Positions 53,601-61,535 of a stretch of 64,000 nt of DNA are shown here, one piece after another. The DNA comes from JAGQPD01 sp020426865 (lineage in GTDB: Bacteria; Planctomycetota; Planctomycetia; Pirellulales; Pirellulaceae). The stretch's first letter is position 1, and every line of letters begins with the position of its first letter. Position numbers and translations under genes: made by a program. The notes below the pieces were generated by a model that did no database searches, was not told where the DNA came from, and saw only the letters and a program-made list of their open reading frames with translations. The stretch spans positions 248,001 to 312,000 of the forward strand of contig JAWKTN010000002.1 of assembly GCA_041399065.1 (NCBI GenBank), given 5' to 3'.

Positions 53601-54001
53601 GTCTGCTGGCCACCACGATACGTGGCACAAATCCCCGTGATCGTCTTGCCCGGGCGCAACACCTCCTCACGGCCATCCGATCCGTCACCCCCCAGGACGC
53701 CACGGACGTATGATATTAATGTCCGATCGCTCTCGTGGCCGCCCGTCGATGCCAGGTTGTACCGCGGTTGCGACACCAGCAGAGTCATTAACGCATCAAC
53801 CAACGTGGTCTTGCCGCTGCCGGTCGGACCGATGATCGCCGTCCCGGCCGTATCAAATTCGGCCCGATGCATTCCGCGAAATGGCCCCCAGTTGTACATT
53901 TCCAGATGGCACAATTGAAACGACGGATCGGTGTCTTCATGGCTTCGCTCGTCCACTTGCGTTTCGCACGGCACTTCGGCTTCCGGCAACTCGAACATCA
54001 A
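50681..54001 (-). CDS. jetC: Wadjet protein JetC (SMC/MukB-like ATPase)
   Basis: 1106 residues. Walker A IGPTGSGKTTLVDALM at about residues 57-72, the ABC signature in GSQSGSGGEKELMASHIL and Walker B VILDEAFSK near the C-terminus. Between them are two long coiled-coil arms (RERLAALLDPTSDASQAKIR-type heptads) around a hinge-like segment near residues 480-620. It dimerises and extrudes DNA loops with JetA and JetB. It overlaps jetB and jetD by four bases each. Confidence 0.95.
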   Translation of the reverse strand: MMFELPEAEVPCETQVDERSHEDTDPSFQLCHLEMYNWGPFRGMHRAEFDTAGTAIIGPTGSGKTTLVDALMTLLVSQPRYNLASTGGHESDRTLISYVRGVLGGDGSDGREEVLRPGKTITGICATYRGGQQTLRLGGLLWTDGSSNAADDLKRRWLFSLADDQSLASWLLLLHEDGVRDLMRTGRETANLRIFDSKKAYLAHVRKFFDVGENAFTLLNRAAGLKQLNSIDEIFRDLVLDDRSAFDRALEVAGEFDNLAGIHAELETARKQQESLVPVADEYRKLLSARTKVERLGVLKNILPIWYAMAGQRKWSLVLERVSAERERSSAQLLVEQEAEKDCRSQVDTLRESYLRLGGNVISELETTIEVQEERVAERTKHAQDYSRTVKLFDLNDDLTCESLQRNQAALQQKGDELRGDRSRQLEATLAALSQKRQREIECDEIETMLRKVKERPGSNIPPKFQDFRAELAVELSLLERELPFLAELIEVKAEDAAWRGAIERAIGSERLRVLVPDDVLESALRWVNRRDNRLHVRLQRAHTSEPPATFFVDGYTRKLNFKKHPLLATAKRLLASRDLHCVASPEALKTVEHGLTIEGMTSGSHGRFEKQDQRRLDDDWMTGFDNKDQLDVLLRQLQESRDATRELAVACDQLQAKLTELDQRLAMIDQLLKLDFVTIDVPGATSDLDRSRERLAALLDPTSDASQAKIRYEAERQKWEELQQCIRESEKRIAVLNSDWHRAEEERQRAQARAHRELDEQESLLAEKNLPIPDEVEAKNLADVEREAADRVERALSDLRQRVTEIEQRLVRLMELARRVDTGALADTGSNIEDVPVYLERLRVLNEEALPEKRNRFLEYLNRSSDQGVTQLLASIDEEVDAIEQRIKELNQTLVKVDFRSGRYLQLQPQRIKDERLRALDAAVRKVRSAALKDDGGESHYKALQEMIVILQEAGEHRRQQGSKALLDPRFRLQFFVVEVDRQTGDRSPPRTGSQSGSGGEKELMASHILTASLSYALCPPASVRPLYSTVILDEAFSKSSPSAASRIIEALRIFCLHPIFVTPNKEIGLLKQHTRRVICVQRPGKEASLATISWEKLEKLARPR

Positions 54002-54777
54002 TCGTCACCCTCTCGATCAACGCCGCGCGTGGTCTGTTCCTTAAGTACCTGAAGCAGCGATGCCAGCGATTCGGGACTGGCCAAATGTGCGATCAACGGT
54101 CGTATCGTCACTTCGTGCTGCTTGTCCACCTCCGAGACAACACCATACGCCTTCAGCTGATCCAGCAAATTCAATAATCGACTCTCGTTCTTGGCGTCGC
54201 TTCCCGAATCGCTAGCGTACACCAGGTACTGCGGCAGCAAGTCGTCGATGGCAATTTTCGCGGCACCTTGCCCGACCCCCATCTCCTGTTCGTGAATTAC
54301 GAATGCATGCCTGAGTATCGCAATCAACAATGATTGCTCAAGCGTCAAACGTTGCCGCCGTACCAACGGATGTGACCATGCTTCCTCTTCGGTCATGGCA
54401 TCGGATTCGGCAACCGAGCTGGCAACTGTCAAGTAGGCGACTCCGCGATGCGAATCGATCCGCAGTGCGAGATCCAGTGGCTCCAGCGCCGTCGCAATCG
54501 CGTTTTCATGGATGATGATACGGCGGAATTGGTCCGTGCGACCCGCCTCTTCCATGTACCCGTGCTTGAGCAGTTCTTGTGTGATTTGCTTTACGTCCCG
54601 CGACGTGTCCGTGCCCGGCAACGCGTTGGCCTGCTGCCGATGACCTGCTGCCGATGACAGTGCCTGGCTATCGTCTGGGGCATTCTCCATGCCCGAAACG
54701 TCGGTAATGCTCGATACATCCGTCTCATTGGAAACGGCGGCGCCTTCGGCGGCCATGCGATCGAAAATGTTCTTCAT
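53998..54777 (-). CDS. jetB: Wadjet protein JetB (MukE-like, DUF4194)
   Basis: 259 residues. An N-terminal low-complexity lead of about 50 residues is followed by winged-helix-type DUF4194: QITQELLKHGYMEEAGRTDQ, LTLEQSLLIAILRHAF and a final LLNLLDQLKAYGVVSEVD. It bridges the JetA kleisin and the JetC heads. Four-base overlaps join it to jetA and jetC. Confidence 0.92.
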   Translation of the reverse strand: MKNIFDRMAAEGAAVSNETDVSSITDVSGMENAPDDSQALSSAAGHRQQANALPGTDTSRDVKQITQELLKHGYMEEAGRTDQFRRIIIHENAIATALEPLDLALRIDSHRGVAYLTVASSVAESDAMTEEEAWSHPLVRRQRLTLEQSLLIAILRHAFVIHEQEMGVGQGAAKIAIDDLLPQYLVYASDSGSDAKNESRLLNLLDQLKAYGVVSEVDKQHEVTIRPLIAHLASPESLASLLQVLKEQTTRGVDREGDD

Positions 54778-56270
54778 TCAAGACTTCCTGCTTCCAGATT
54801 CTCCACGGCAACCTGAGTCAGTTCAACACCGGGCACGTGAAACCTCGTCCATCCGTCGTCCTCATGGTGCAAATCAATGGGCTCACATTCATCGGCAATG
54901 GGAATCCCAGCTTGACGTGCCATCGACAGCCAATATGCGAGTGTTTCCAAATCATGAGTTGGAGGAAGTGCTCGGGCCAAGTCACCGATCGAAAGCGCCC
55001 GGTCGTCCACGTTCGCGCGAAGGTGGGCGATCGTCTTCTCAAATAGCTCGGCGCGGTTCAATGCGTGATACGCGTGCCAGAACTCCTCGTCGATGTTCGC
55101 TGGATCCGCTTCGTTAACCGCTAACTCGAGCTCGCCCGTTTCAGTTTGATCCAACTGCTTGACAAGCAATCGTTCGATGATCGGCAGGTTTGATGTCGCG
55201 ATCGCAATTGGCGGTAGCGGCGCCGGCAATCGACGTACTTGTTGCGACTGCCAATCAACATCCAACGCAACTTGCTGTATCTCATGCAACAGTGCACCGA
55301 CGCGGATCTGCTCATCGATCAATCCAGATTTCAAAAAACCCCGCACGTCCCGTTCACTGCGAGCTCGCGCCTGTATCACTCGCTCCGATTCTTGCACCAA
55401 TCGCGATACCAACTGCCGCAGCTCCGCCTTTTGCTTTCGCAGCAAGGCCCGGTCGGTGTTTTCATTTTCCAAAATCGACCGGAGACGTGCCTTCATGGCA
55501 TCCAGGTCAACGGTTTTGACCAGTTGTGCATGAAAGCTCTCGAACACTTGCCCTTCCACGGTTTGAACCAGTGCGTCATGCCCGTTGAGTAGCTCATCGA
55601 CGATCTCGCCACGGTTCTGGTTCTCGCTGATGATTCGCTCACGGAGGATGCGGTCGGCAAGTCGGTAGGAATCTTCCACGCGACGGAAGTCAGCCTGCAA
55701 GCTTACTGCCAGTTGATAGACTTCGCGAATCCCTTCTTCGGCCTGCGGCCCGTCGAGAACTTCGAAGTGGCCAGCTTGCACGGCGGCCAGTTCGGTTTCA
55801 AGCGCCTCGATCCGCATCTTAAGCGATGTCTCGCGTCCGACCTGGCTGGGGCTGAGCTGTGACTCCAGCGTTTCGATCGCGCGCTGCACCGTTGCCAATC
55901 GTGACGCGGTCGAGGTCATCGTGCGATCCTCCAGGGAATCCACGAACTGCTGCGATCGCTGCAACGCATCGGTCGCCAGTAGTTGACCATTTCGTTCGAC
56001 GATCAAACCACGCTTGAGCCACTGACGCAACTCACGCCTTGCGGTAAGGGCGTGGTCATCGCCCAGCTCGAATTCGCTATCGTTCGCATGGTCAGCAAAC
56101 GCAGCGGCCAATCGTTCCACCGCCTCCTCAAAATCGACACCGCTGGGATGTGCCTCGGTCAACGTCTTCAGACACGCTAGCATCAACGGCCCTTTGGGAG
56201 ACGCCAACAGTAGCCATGCCGGATGCGTTCGCCGCATCGAGATATATCGTTGAGTTCGTTCGCGAGCCAT
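54774..56270 (-). CDS. jetA: Wadjet protein JetA (MukF-like kleisin, DUF3375)
   Basis: 498 residues. DUF3375 features are visible: the N-terminal LLASPKGPLMLACLKTLTEA, the winged-helix RRELRQWLKRGLIVERNGQL, a long helical middle (LATVQRAIETLESQLSPSQV, ERIISENQNRGEIVDELLNG) and the C-terminal winged helix (PTHDLETLAYWLSMARQAGI). It is the first gene of the operon, divergent from the MoxR gene across 272 bp. Presence of all four genes with this order marks type I Wadjet. Confidence 0.93.
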   Translation of the reverse strand: MARERTQRYISMRRTHPAWLLLASPKGPLMLACLKTLTEAHPSGVDFEEAVERLAAAFADHANDSEFELGDDHALTARRELRQWLKRGLIVERNGQLLATDALQRSQQFVDSLEDRTMTSTASRLATVQRAIETLESQLSPSQVGRETSLKMRIEALETELAAVQAGHFEVLDGPQAEEGIREVYQLAVSLQADFRRVEDSYRLADRILRERIISENQNRGEIVDELLNGHDALVQTVEGQVFESFHAQLVKTVDLDAMKARLRSILENENTDRALLRKQKAELRQLVSRLVQESERVIQARARSERDVRGFLKSGLIDEQIRVGALLHEIQQVALDVDWQSQQVRRLPAPLPPIAIATSNLPIIERLLVKQLDQTETGELELAVNEADPANIDEEFWHAYHALNRAELFEKTIAHLRANVDDRALSIGDLARALPPTHDLETLAYWLSMARQAGIPIADECEPIDLHHEDDGWTRFHVPGVELTQVAVENLEAGSLE

Positions 56271-56542
56271 TGCGCTACACCCTATTTAATCGTCCCGATC
56301 GACTATCCTGCCAGCTAACGAGCAACTCCACAAGTATGGCCCGGCGACTTCGGCAAATCGCACGGCGTAACTTTGCCAATCTGTCTTGTTGTCGCGGACG
56401 CACGGTCGATCTTGCAAATTGCCGTGAACCTTCGCACGAACCGACTGTCCATTGAACGCGTCTGCCCGGATTCCCTTGCCTACGTGGGATGCCGGGCAAC
56501 AATTCACGCGTTACATTCTCGGAGCAGTGGAGGAAACGGTCC

Positions 56543-57937
56543 ATGAATGCATCGGTGAAAGGCCAACTGGTACCGCCGCAGGTCCCGGTCCAGCGACTGC
56601 GACAGCAAGTGGATGAGGTCGAAGCGGAGCTGCTCTTGGCAATCCATGCGGCGTTGCAACCGCACGAACAGGGCTCCGTCTCTGCCAAACGGGCGTTGCG
56701 GACTTTGCGGCAGGACCTGGGTATGCGCCGTCGCGATTTCAGTGAACGCGTCGCTCTGGCGAAATTCTATTGCGGCGAATTGCAGCTGGAGAAGCCCGAA
56801 CTATTGGAACTCGGATTCCGACGACTTGCACTCGCGCGGGCCACGATTGACGACGCGATCGTCCAAGCTGGCGTGGCCGCGGCCGCGCGATTGCTGCTCC
56901 ACATCCGTTCGCTCCCGGTCTCAGAGCTGGAGAGCCGCTTTACGCTGAAGAGTCTGCTGGCAAATGCCATCGAAGGGTCACTACCGCCGCTGCCGTCCGT
57001 TCGACCCGCTCCAACTGCCCCACCTGCTGCCGAACCGACCGAAACTGCCGACGACTTGCGGCAAGTTCTCTCGACCGTGGCCGGACAGGTTCTCCTTGGG
57101 CGGCCGAACCGTTTCCCCCCCTGCCCCACTGGTTTTGTCGTGCAGCGAAGCGTCTGGCGGAATCTGACGTTGGCGGCACAACTAGAATCCAACGCGTTGC
57201 TCGTCGGCCCCGCCGGTTGCGGCAAGACCGAGCTCGTGGGTCGATTGGCCGACGGTACGGAACGACCACTATTTCGTTTCTCGTTTGGCGCCATGTCGGA
57301 ACCGCGTCTGTCGTTGATCGGTAGCATGCACTATAGCGCCGAAAGCGGCACATGGTTCAACCCTTCGCGTTTCGTCGGTGCGATCCGTACGCCCAAGGCA
57401 ATCGTGCTGCTCGACGAACTGAACCGCTGCGACAATGACGCGATGAACCTGCTCATCCCGCTACTCGACGGACAACGGATCCTTTCGCTGGACGAATGCG
57501 AGAATAGTCCGCAGGTCGAGGTAGCACCAGGCGTCAGCTTCGTGGCGACGGCGAATATTGGCCCGGAGTTCACTGGCACCAATTCGCTGGACCACGCCAT
57601 TCGCGATCGTTTCGCGTGCGTCATCGACATGGACTATCCGGCCATGAGCGACGAAATTGGGTTGCTCATGAGCCGACACCGTGGGATTAGCGAACCGCAT
57701 GCTCGGTGGCTGGTCAAAATCGCCAAACGCCAGCGAGAAATGGCCGCCGACGGTGAATTCGCGTTTACCGTGTCGACGCGCATGTTGCTCGAGGCCGCGT
57801 GCAAAATCAGCTACGGCATCACTCCCAAAGAAGCGGTCACGTTTTCAATCACCAATCATTTCTCCAAGCAAGGGGGCACCCACAGCGATCGCACTCGATT
57901 TCGCCAGTTGCTGCAGTGCTTTGCCTTGGAGGACTAG
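56543..57937 (+). CDS. MoxR-family AAA+ ATPase
   Basis: 464 residues from the ATG at 56543, preceded by GGAGGAAAC; the frame is open back to 56489. The first 170 residues are helical (QVDEVEAELLLAIHAALQPH and onward) and of no family I recognise. The AAA+ core has Walker A GPAGCGKT (222-229), Walker B IVLLDE (287-292), sensor 1 FVATANIG and the MoxR-type DHAIRDRFA. Such ATPases act with vWA partners to remodel a target. The vWA gene follows after 31 bases. Confidence 0.88.
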   Translation: MNASVKGQLVPPQVPVQRLRQQVDEVEAELLLAIHAALQPHEQGSVSAKRALRTLRQDLGMRRRDFSERVALAKFYCGELQLEKPELLELGFRRLALARATIDDAIVQAGVAAAARLLLHIRSLPVSELESRFTLKSLLANAIEGSLPPLPSVRPAPTAPPAAEPTETADDLRQVLSTVAGQVLLGRPNRFPPCPTGFVVQRSVWRNLTLAAQLESNALLVGPAGCGKTELVGRLADGTERPLFRFSFGAMSEPRLSLIGSMHYSAESGTWFNPSRFVGAIRTPKAIVLLDELNRCDNDAMNLLIPLLDGQRILSLDECENSPQVEVAPGVSFVATANIGPEFTGTNSLDHAIRDRFACVIDMDYPAMSDEIGLLMSRHRGISEPHARWLVKIAKRQREMAADGEFAFTVSTRMLLEAACKISYGITPKEAVTFSITNHFSKQGGTHSDRTRFRQLLQCFALED

Positions 57938-57968
57938 CCGCTTGACGACCACGAACACGGGCACACAC

Positions 57969-59894
57969 ATGTCGCAACCAACGAGTCCCTGGTTCGAAGC
58001 CGAACGGATCGCGCTGACGAAATATGAATCGACTCGCGCCGGAACCGGTCTGGCCAAAGAATGGGGATATCAACAGCAACTGGCCACCCAGGAACAGTTC
58101 TTGGCGGAAGCCATTACCGTGGCCCGTAACTTTGCCCGGTTGGTCGGCGTGCCTGCCGATACCGTAATCCGGCTGGCATCGATCGAGCAAATCGGGACCG
58201 GTTGCGCCGGCTTCTACGACGCACCGAAGTCGTTTCGACGACCGTTCATCTGTGTCGACGCCAATGAGGTCTTTCAACGTGTCGATAACGATTCGACCGT
58301 AGGAATGGAAACGGTCATCGGCCTGGCCCTACATGAGGCGATGCATATCCTGCAATCCCGCGACATCTATCGACGCATGGTCGACAATCGCAACGCAGCA
58401 CTAACCGCTATGGAAAACTTGCTGGAAGATCATCGCATCGAACAGATCCTGCTCGAACAAAATCCCAGCCTTGGGCGCTATATCTATAAGACTCGCGAAG
58501 TACTGATCTTTCGCCAATGGGTCGAACATTCGGTGGAGAACTGGTCGGAACTGAATGCCGAACGTAAAGTCATGACGGTTGTGGGGGCCTACATCCGAGC
58601 ACCGAATTTATTGGCACGACACACTTGCTTGCGCGAATGGACGAAGGACGATGGCAAGAATGTTTTTGCTGAGCTCTGTCGGTTGGTCCCGAACCCACCG
58701 CTGACAGAGCAAGATGTTGCCGAACAAGCGAGAATCCTGATGAACGAGATTCTCGGCAAAGACCCGTCACCCGATCCAAACGAACCACTCTTCAGTTTCG
58801 AGATGACTGAGCAAGCTGACCTAAGTCAGATACTGGAGAAGCTCAAGCGCCGGATCCTACAGCGAAAGGATATTACCGACGACGACACGACAACGAGTGA
58901 CCATCCGGATCGGCGGCCGATCGGCGAAATGACGTTCGATGAAGCGGCAATGTCCGACAGCCGTGTAAGGACCGGCGCGACACGCGTAATGATCGACATG
59001 ATCGAACAACTCGTATCGGGGACGGAACGGACGAGCACCGACACGGCGTCGGTCGGTGGGTCGCTGCCGAAAACCGCCCAGCACCTGCCGGGCTATGTGC
59101 GAGGCCGAGTGCAGATCGAAGTCCCGGCAAGCGATGCGAGCGGGAAGCTTGCCTACGAACAGTCCAAGACGCGCGTACGTCATCTAACGAGCCACTTGCG
59201 GGATCTATTTCCCATACCGACGACCAATCGCAAACGAAAGACGCAGCAGCGCACGGGCAACTTGGACAGCCGTCGGCTCTATCAGGCCGCGTACAGCTCG
59301 CAAGTTTTTGCCGTGCGAGGCCGACCGGCACCGCGAGGACGAACGCTGATCGCGTTGCTCTTGGACGCCAGCAGCTCCATGAACTGGGGAATTCGCCATC
59401 GCTACGCGCTCGACACCGCCGTGCTGCTCAACGAATCCCTCGCCCATCATAATAATACACAGGTATATACTTACTCCCATTCAACACGGGAGGAGGGAGT
59501 TTGCGTCTTGTATCCGCATGGTCGAGCGGGGGAGGCGGCGACGGCGGCGCGGCTGGGGAATTATCGGACCCGTTCGGCGAACTACGACTACGCGGCGATC
59601 TGGGGAGTAGTGAGTTGCTTGGCGCGGGAGGCGGAAGGGGCCGAGCGGCGATTCTTGTTTGTCGTCAGTGACGGGCAGCCATGCACGCCGCTCGGGCAGA
59701 TCAACAGTGGCGTGGAAGCAACTCGGCAAGCGGTCGCGGATGTTCGCAAACTGGGCTGGAAGGTCATCGGCATCGGGATCGACGGCCAACATTGCTCGGA
59801 AATCTACGGTCAAGCCTGGACGATCAACATCCCGGCCCAACAGCTTAGCTTAGAACTTGCCCGGCAACTAAAAAAGCTGGTACGGCAAGGGTAG
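57969..59894 (+). CDS. vWA-domain protein with HExxH metallopeptidase-like domain
   Basis: 641 residues from the ATG at 57969; the open frame before that lies inside the MoxR gene. Residues 115-160 contain GLALHEAMHILQ (His122, Glu123, His126) and the downstream MENLLEDHRIE, which supplies a candidate third ligand, as in DUF2201_N/CobT-like putative metallopeptidases. The C-terminal vWA domain has the MIDAS motif LLDASSSM (Asp466, Ser468, Ser470), a Thr/Ser-rich second loop, and VSDGQPC. The middle is a charged linker. It should be the partner of the MoxR ATPase. Confidence 0.87.
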   Translation: MSQPTSPWFEAERIALTKYESTRAGTGLAKEWGYQQQLATQEQFLAEAITVARNFARLVGVPADTVIRLASIEQIGTGCAGFYDAPKSFRRPFICVDANEVFQRVDNDSTVGMETVIGLALHEAMHILQSRDIYRRMVDNRNAALTAMENLLEDHRIEQILLEQNPSLGRYIYKTREVLIFRQWVEHSVENWSELNAERKVMTVVGAYIRAPNLLARHTCLREWTKDDGKNVFAELCRLVPNPPLTEQDVAEQARILMNEILGKDPSPDPNEPLFSFEMTEQADLSQILEKLKRRILQRKDITDDDTTTSDHPDRRPIGEMTFDEAAMSDSRVRTGATRVMIDMIEQLVSGTERTSTDTASVGGSLPKTAQHLPGYVRGRVQIEVPASDASGKLAYEQSKTRVRHLTSHLRDLFPIPTTNRKRKTQQRTGNLDSRRLYQAAYSSQVFAVRGRPAPRGRTLIALLLDASSSMNWGIRHRYALDTAVLLNESLAHHNNTQVYTYSHSTREEGVCVLYPHGRAGEAATAARLGNYRTRSANYDYAAIWGVVSCLAREAEGAERRFLFVVSDGQPCTPLGQINSGVEATRQAVADVRKLGWKVIGIGIDGQHCSEIYGQAWTINIPAQQLSLELARQLKKLVRQG

Positions 59895-59912
59895 GCAGCT
59901 GCACGGCAGGGC

Positions 59913-59938
59913 GACAGAGATTTTCTGGAATCTCTGTC
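59913..59938. terminator. Hairpin between convergent genes
   Basis: GACAGAGATT and AATCTCTGTC are a perfect 10-bp inverted repeat around a 6-base loop, placed 19 bases after the vWA stop and 43 bases before the end of the glycine-rich gene. It is symmetrical and without a U-run; it could serve as a bidirectional transcription stop. Confidence 0.5.
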
Positions 59939-59981
59939 CCCGCACCGATGACGTTGGCTCGCCGTTTTCGTCCCCGTGAGT

Positions 59982-60521
59982 TTACTGCGCGTAGCTTTGA
60001 TATTGGTAGCTGCCGGGATAAGTCGGCACCCATACAGGTGACTGTCGGTGGCGAATGATCACGCGGCCAGACCCGCCGGTACCATATCCGCCGCCGTTGC
60101 TCCAGCCGCCGTTACCCGAACCACCATTGTTCCATCCACCATTGTTCCATCCACCATTGCTCCATCCACCATTGCTCCAGCCACCGTTACCACCATTGTT
60201 ACCCCAGCCGCCGTTTCCACCGTTGTGGCCCCAACCACCATTTCCACCTCCGTTGCCCCAACCTCCATTTCCGTTACCCCAACCGCCGTTTCCGCCGCTG
60301 TTGCCATTCCAACCACCGTTTCCACTGCCATTGTTTCCGCCGTAGCCCCCCCAGTTACCGCTTCCGTTCCCTTGATTCCCGCTGCTGCCGGGAACCGTCC
60401 CGTAGCCACCACCCCAACCGGCAAAGCCACCGGTCTGCAAGCTGCCGCCACCGTCCGCAGCTGCCATCTGGGCACTCATTCCCAACACAACTGCCACAAC
60501 CATTGCGACTTTTCGAGACAT
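59982..60521 (-). CDS. Glycine-rich secreted repeat protein
   Basis: 179 residues with a signal peptide (VAMVVAVVLGMSAQMAAADG). The mature protein is almost entirely Gly, Asn, Trp and Ser in imperfect GGW-N-N-GG repeats (e.g. GGNGGWGNNGGNGGWSNGGW), about 15 Trp in all, ending in RQSPVWVPTYPGSYQYQSY. The DNA repeats accordingly. It probably forms an extracellular, low-complexity matrix. The start has AGGAGCTGATGT closely upstream. The antisense Pro-rich frames are shadows. Confidence 0.75.
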   Translation of the reverse strand: MSRKVAMVVAVVLGMSAQMAAADGGGSLQTGGFAGWGGGYGTVPGSSGNQGNGSGNWGGYGGNNGSGNGGWNGNSGGNGGWGNGNGGWGNGGGNGGWGHNGGNGGWGNNGGNGGWSNGGWSNGGWNNGGWNNGGSGNGGWSNGGGYGTGGSGRVIIRHRQSPVWVPTYPGSYQYQSYAQ

Positions 60522-60555
60522 ACATCAGCTCCTAACACTACACGCCAAGATTGAC

Positions 60556-61347
60556 AATACTTACACTTACACGGGGCGGCGGCTCGATGCCGAGACGGGG
60601 ATGCACTACTACCGGAATCGGTATTACCATCCGCAACTGGGGAGGTTTGGGCGTAGGGATCCGATTGTTTACGTCGGCGGAACAGCTAATCTATATGAGT
60701 ATGTCGTATCGAGTCCGGTGACATATTACGATCCGAGTGGGTTGTTGGGTCCCTATGGCAATTACAAGCTTTGTATGAAGAATTGCGCTCAAATGAAAAA
60801 TGGAATGAATAAAGATGAATGCGCAGAGCGTTGCCGAAAAAGAAGGCAGAAAGAGGAAGCCGAGGAAGAAGAACTTACTATCAAGGACGGACTAGCGCAC
60901 GGAGTTGACCTTCGTCCGTTGTTGGAGGAGAACAAGAAACATGGAATTTTGGACGGCTTAGTGGAGTCGTTCACTTCGGAACATTATCAGAACAACGGCC
61001 AGGACGGGCCGTGTGGTGCTCATTGTCACATAATGGCACACTGGGTATATTACAATTTGGAGGATGGTAAGAAACTGAAACTGGTGTCGCACAATTTGTA
61101 TGCGAATTATCATAATCTCGTCGAGTTTTTTCCATGGCTCTTTGGCTTAAAGAATCAGAATTGTATTAAGGTCGTGATAATCGGTGACGATGGGCTGGCA
61201 GTTGATGGCGCCGAGTCGTTTTATTTGGACAACGGCTTCATTGGTGGAAGTAATCATATTATTTCAAAGGATGATGCGGAGTTCTTTGTTGGCCCGGACG
61301 GCTACGATCACCCCATTGGTAATCCGTATATTAACATGCAGCCTTAG
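60556..61347 (+). pseudogene. Orphan RHS-core tip with unrecognised C-terminal domain
   Basis: The frame reads NTYTYTGRRLDAETGMHYYR then PQLGRFGRRDPI and VTYYDPSGL, the RHS repeat-associated core, but the core begins abruptly about 35 bases from the start of the divergent glycine-rich gene, with no YD repeats, signal or start codon before it (the first ATG, 60601, lies inside the core). After the core come about 190 residues specific to this copy: NCAQMKNGMNKDECAERCRK, a Glu-rich run, DGPCGAHCHIMAHWVYY, and GSNHIISKDD. In RHS proteins this part is the variable toxin-like tip. Its fold is unknown to me. Codon use is AT-richer than neighbours. Confidence 0.7.
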
Positions 61348-61535
61348 CTTTGGTTCCATCGAATGGAGGTTTTTCAACGGGTGGCGCATGCATGGTCCGA
61401 GTCAGGGCATTTCGAAATGCTTAGCCGAACGGTTCCCAGGAAATCCTTTGAGGGCGCGACAATTTTTGCGACTTGCTGGTTGCTAGGGGGTGAATTCAAG
61501 ACAATTCGCGTTCGCGGCGCAGAGAGGCGTAATCG

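Noticed and set aside
60055..60345. Proline-rich open frame antisense to the glycine-rich gene
   Set aside because: Direct complement of Gly/Trp repeat codons; the opposite strand has signal peptide and ribosome site.
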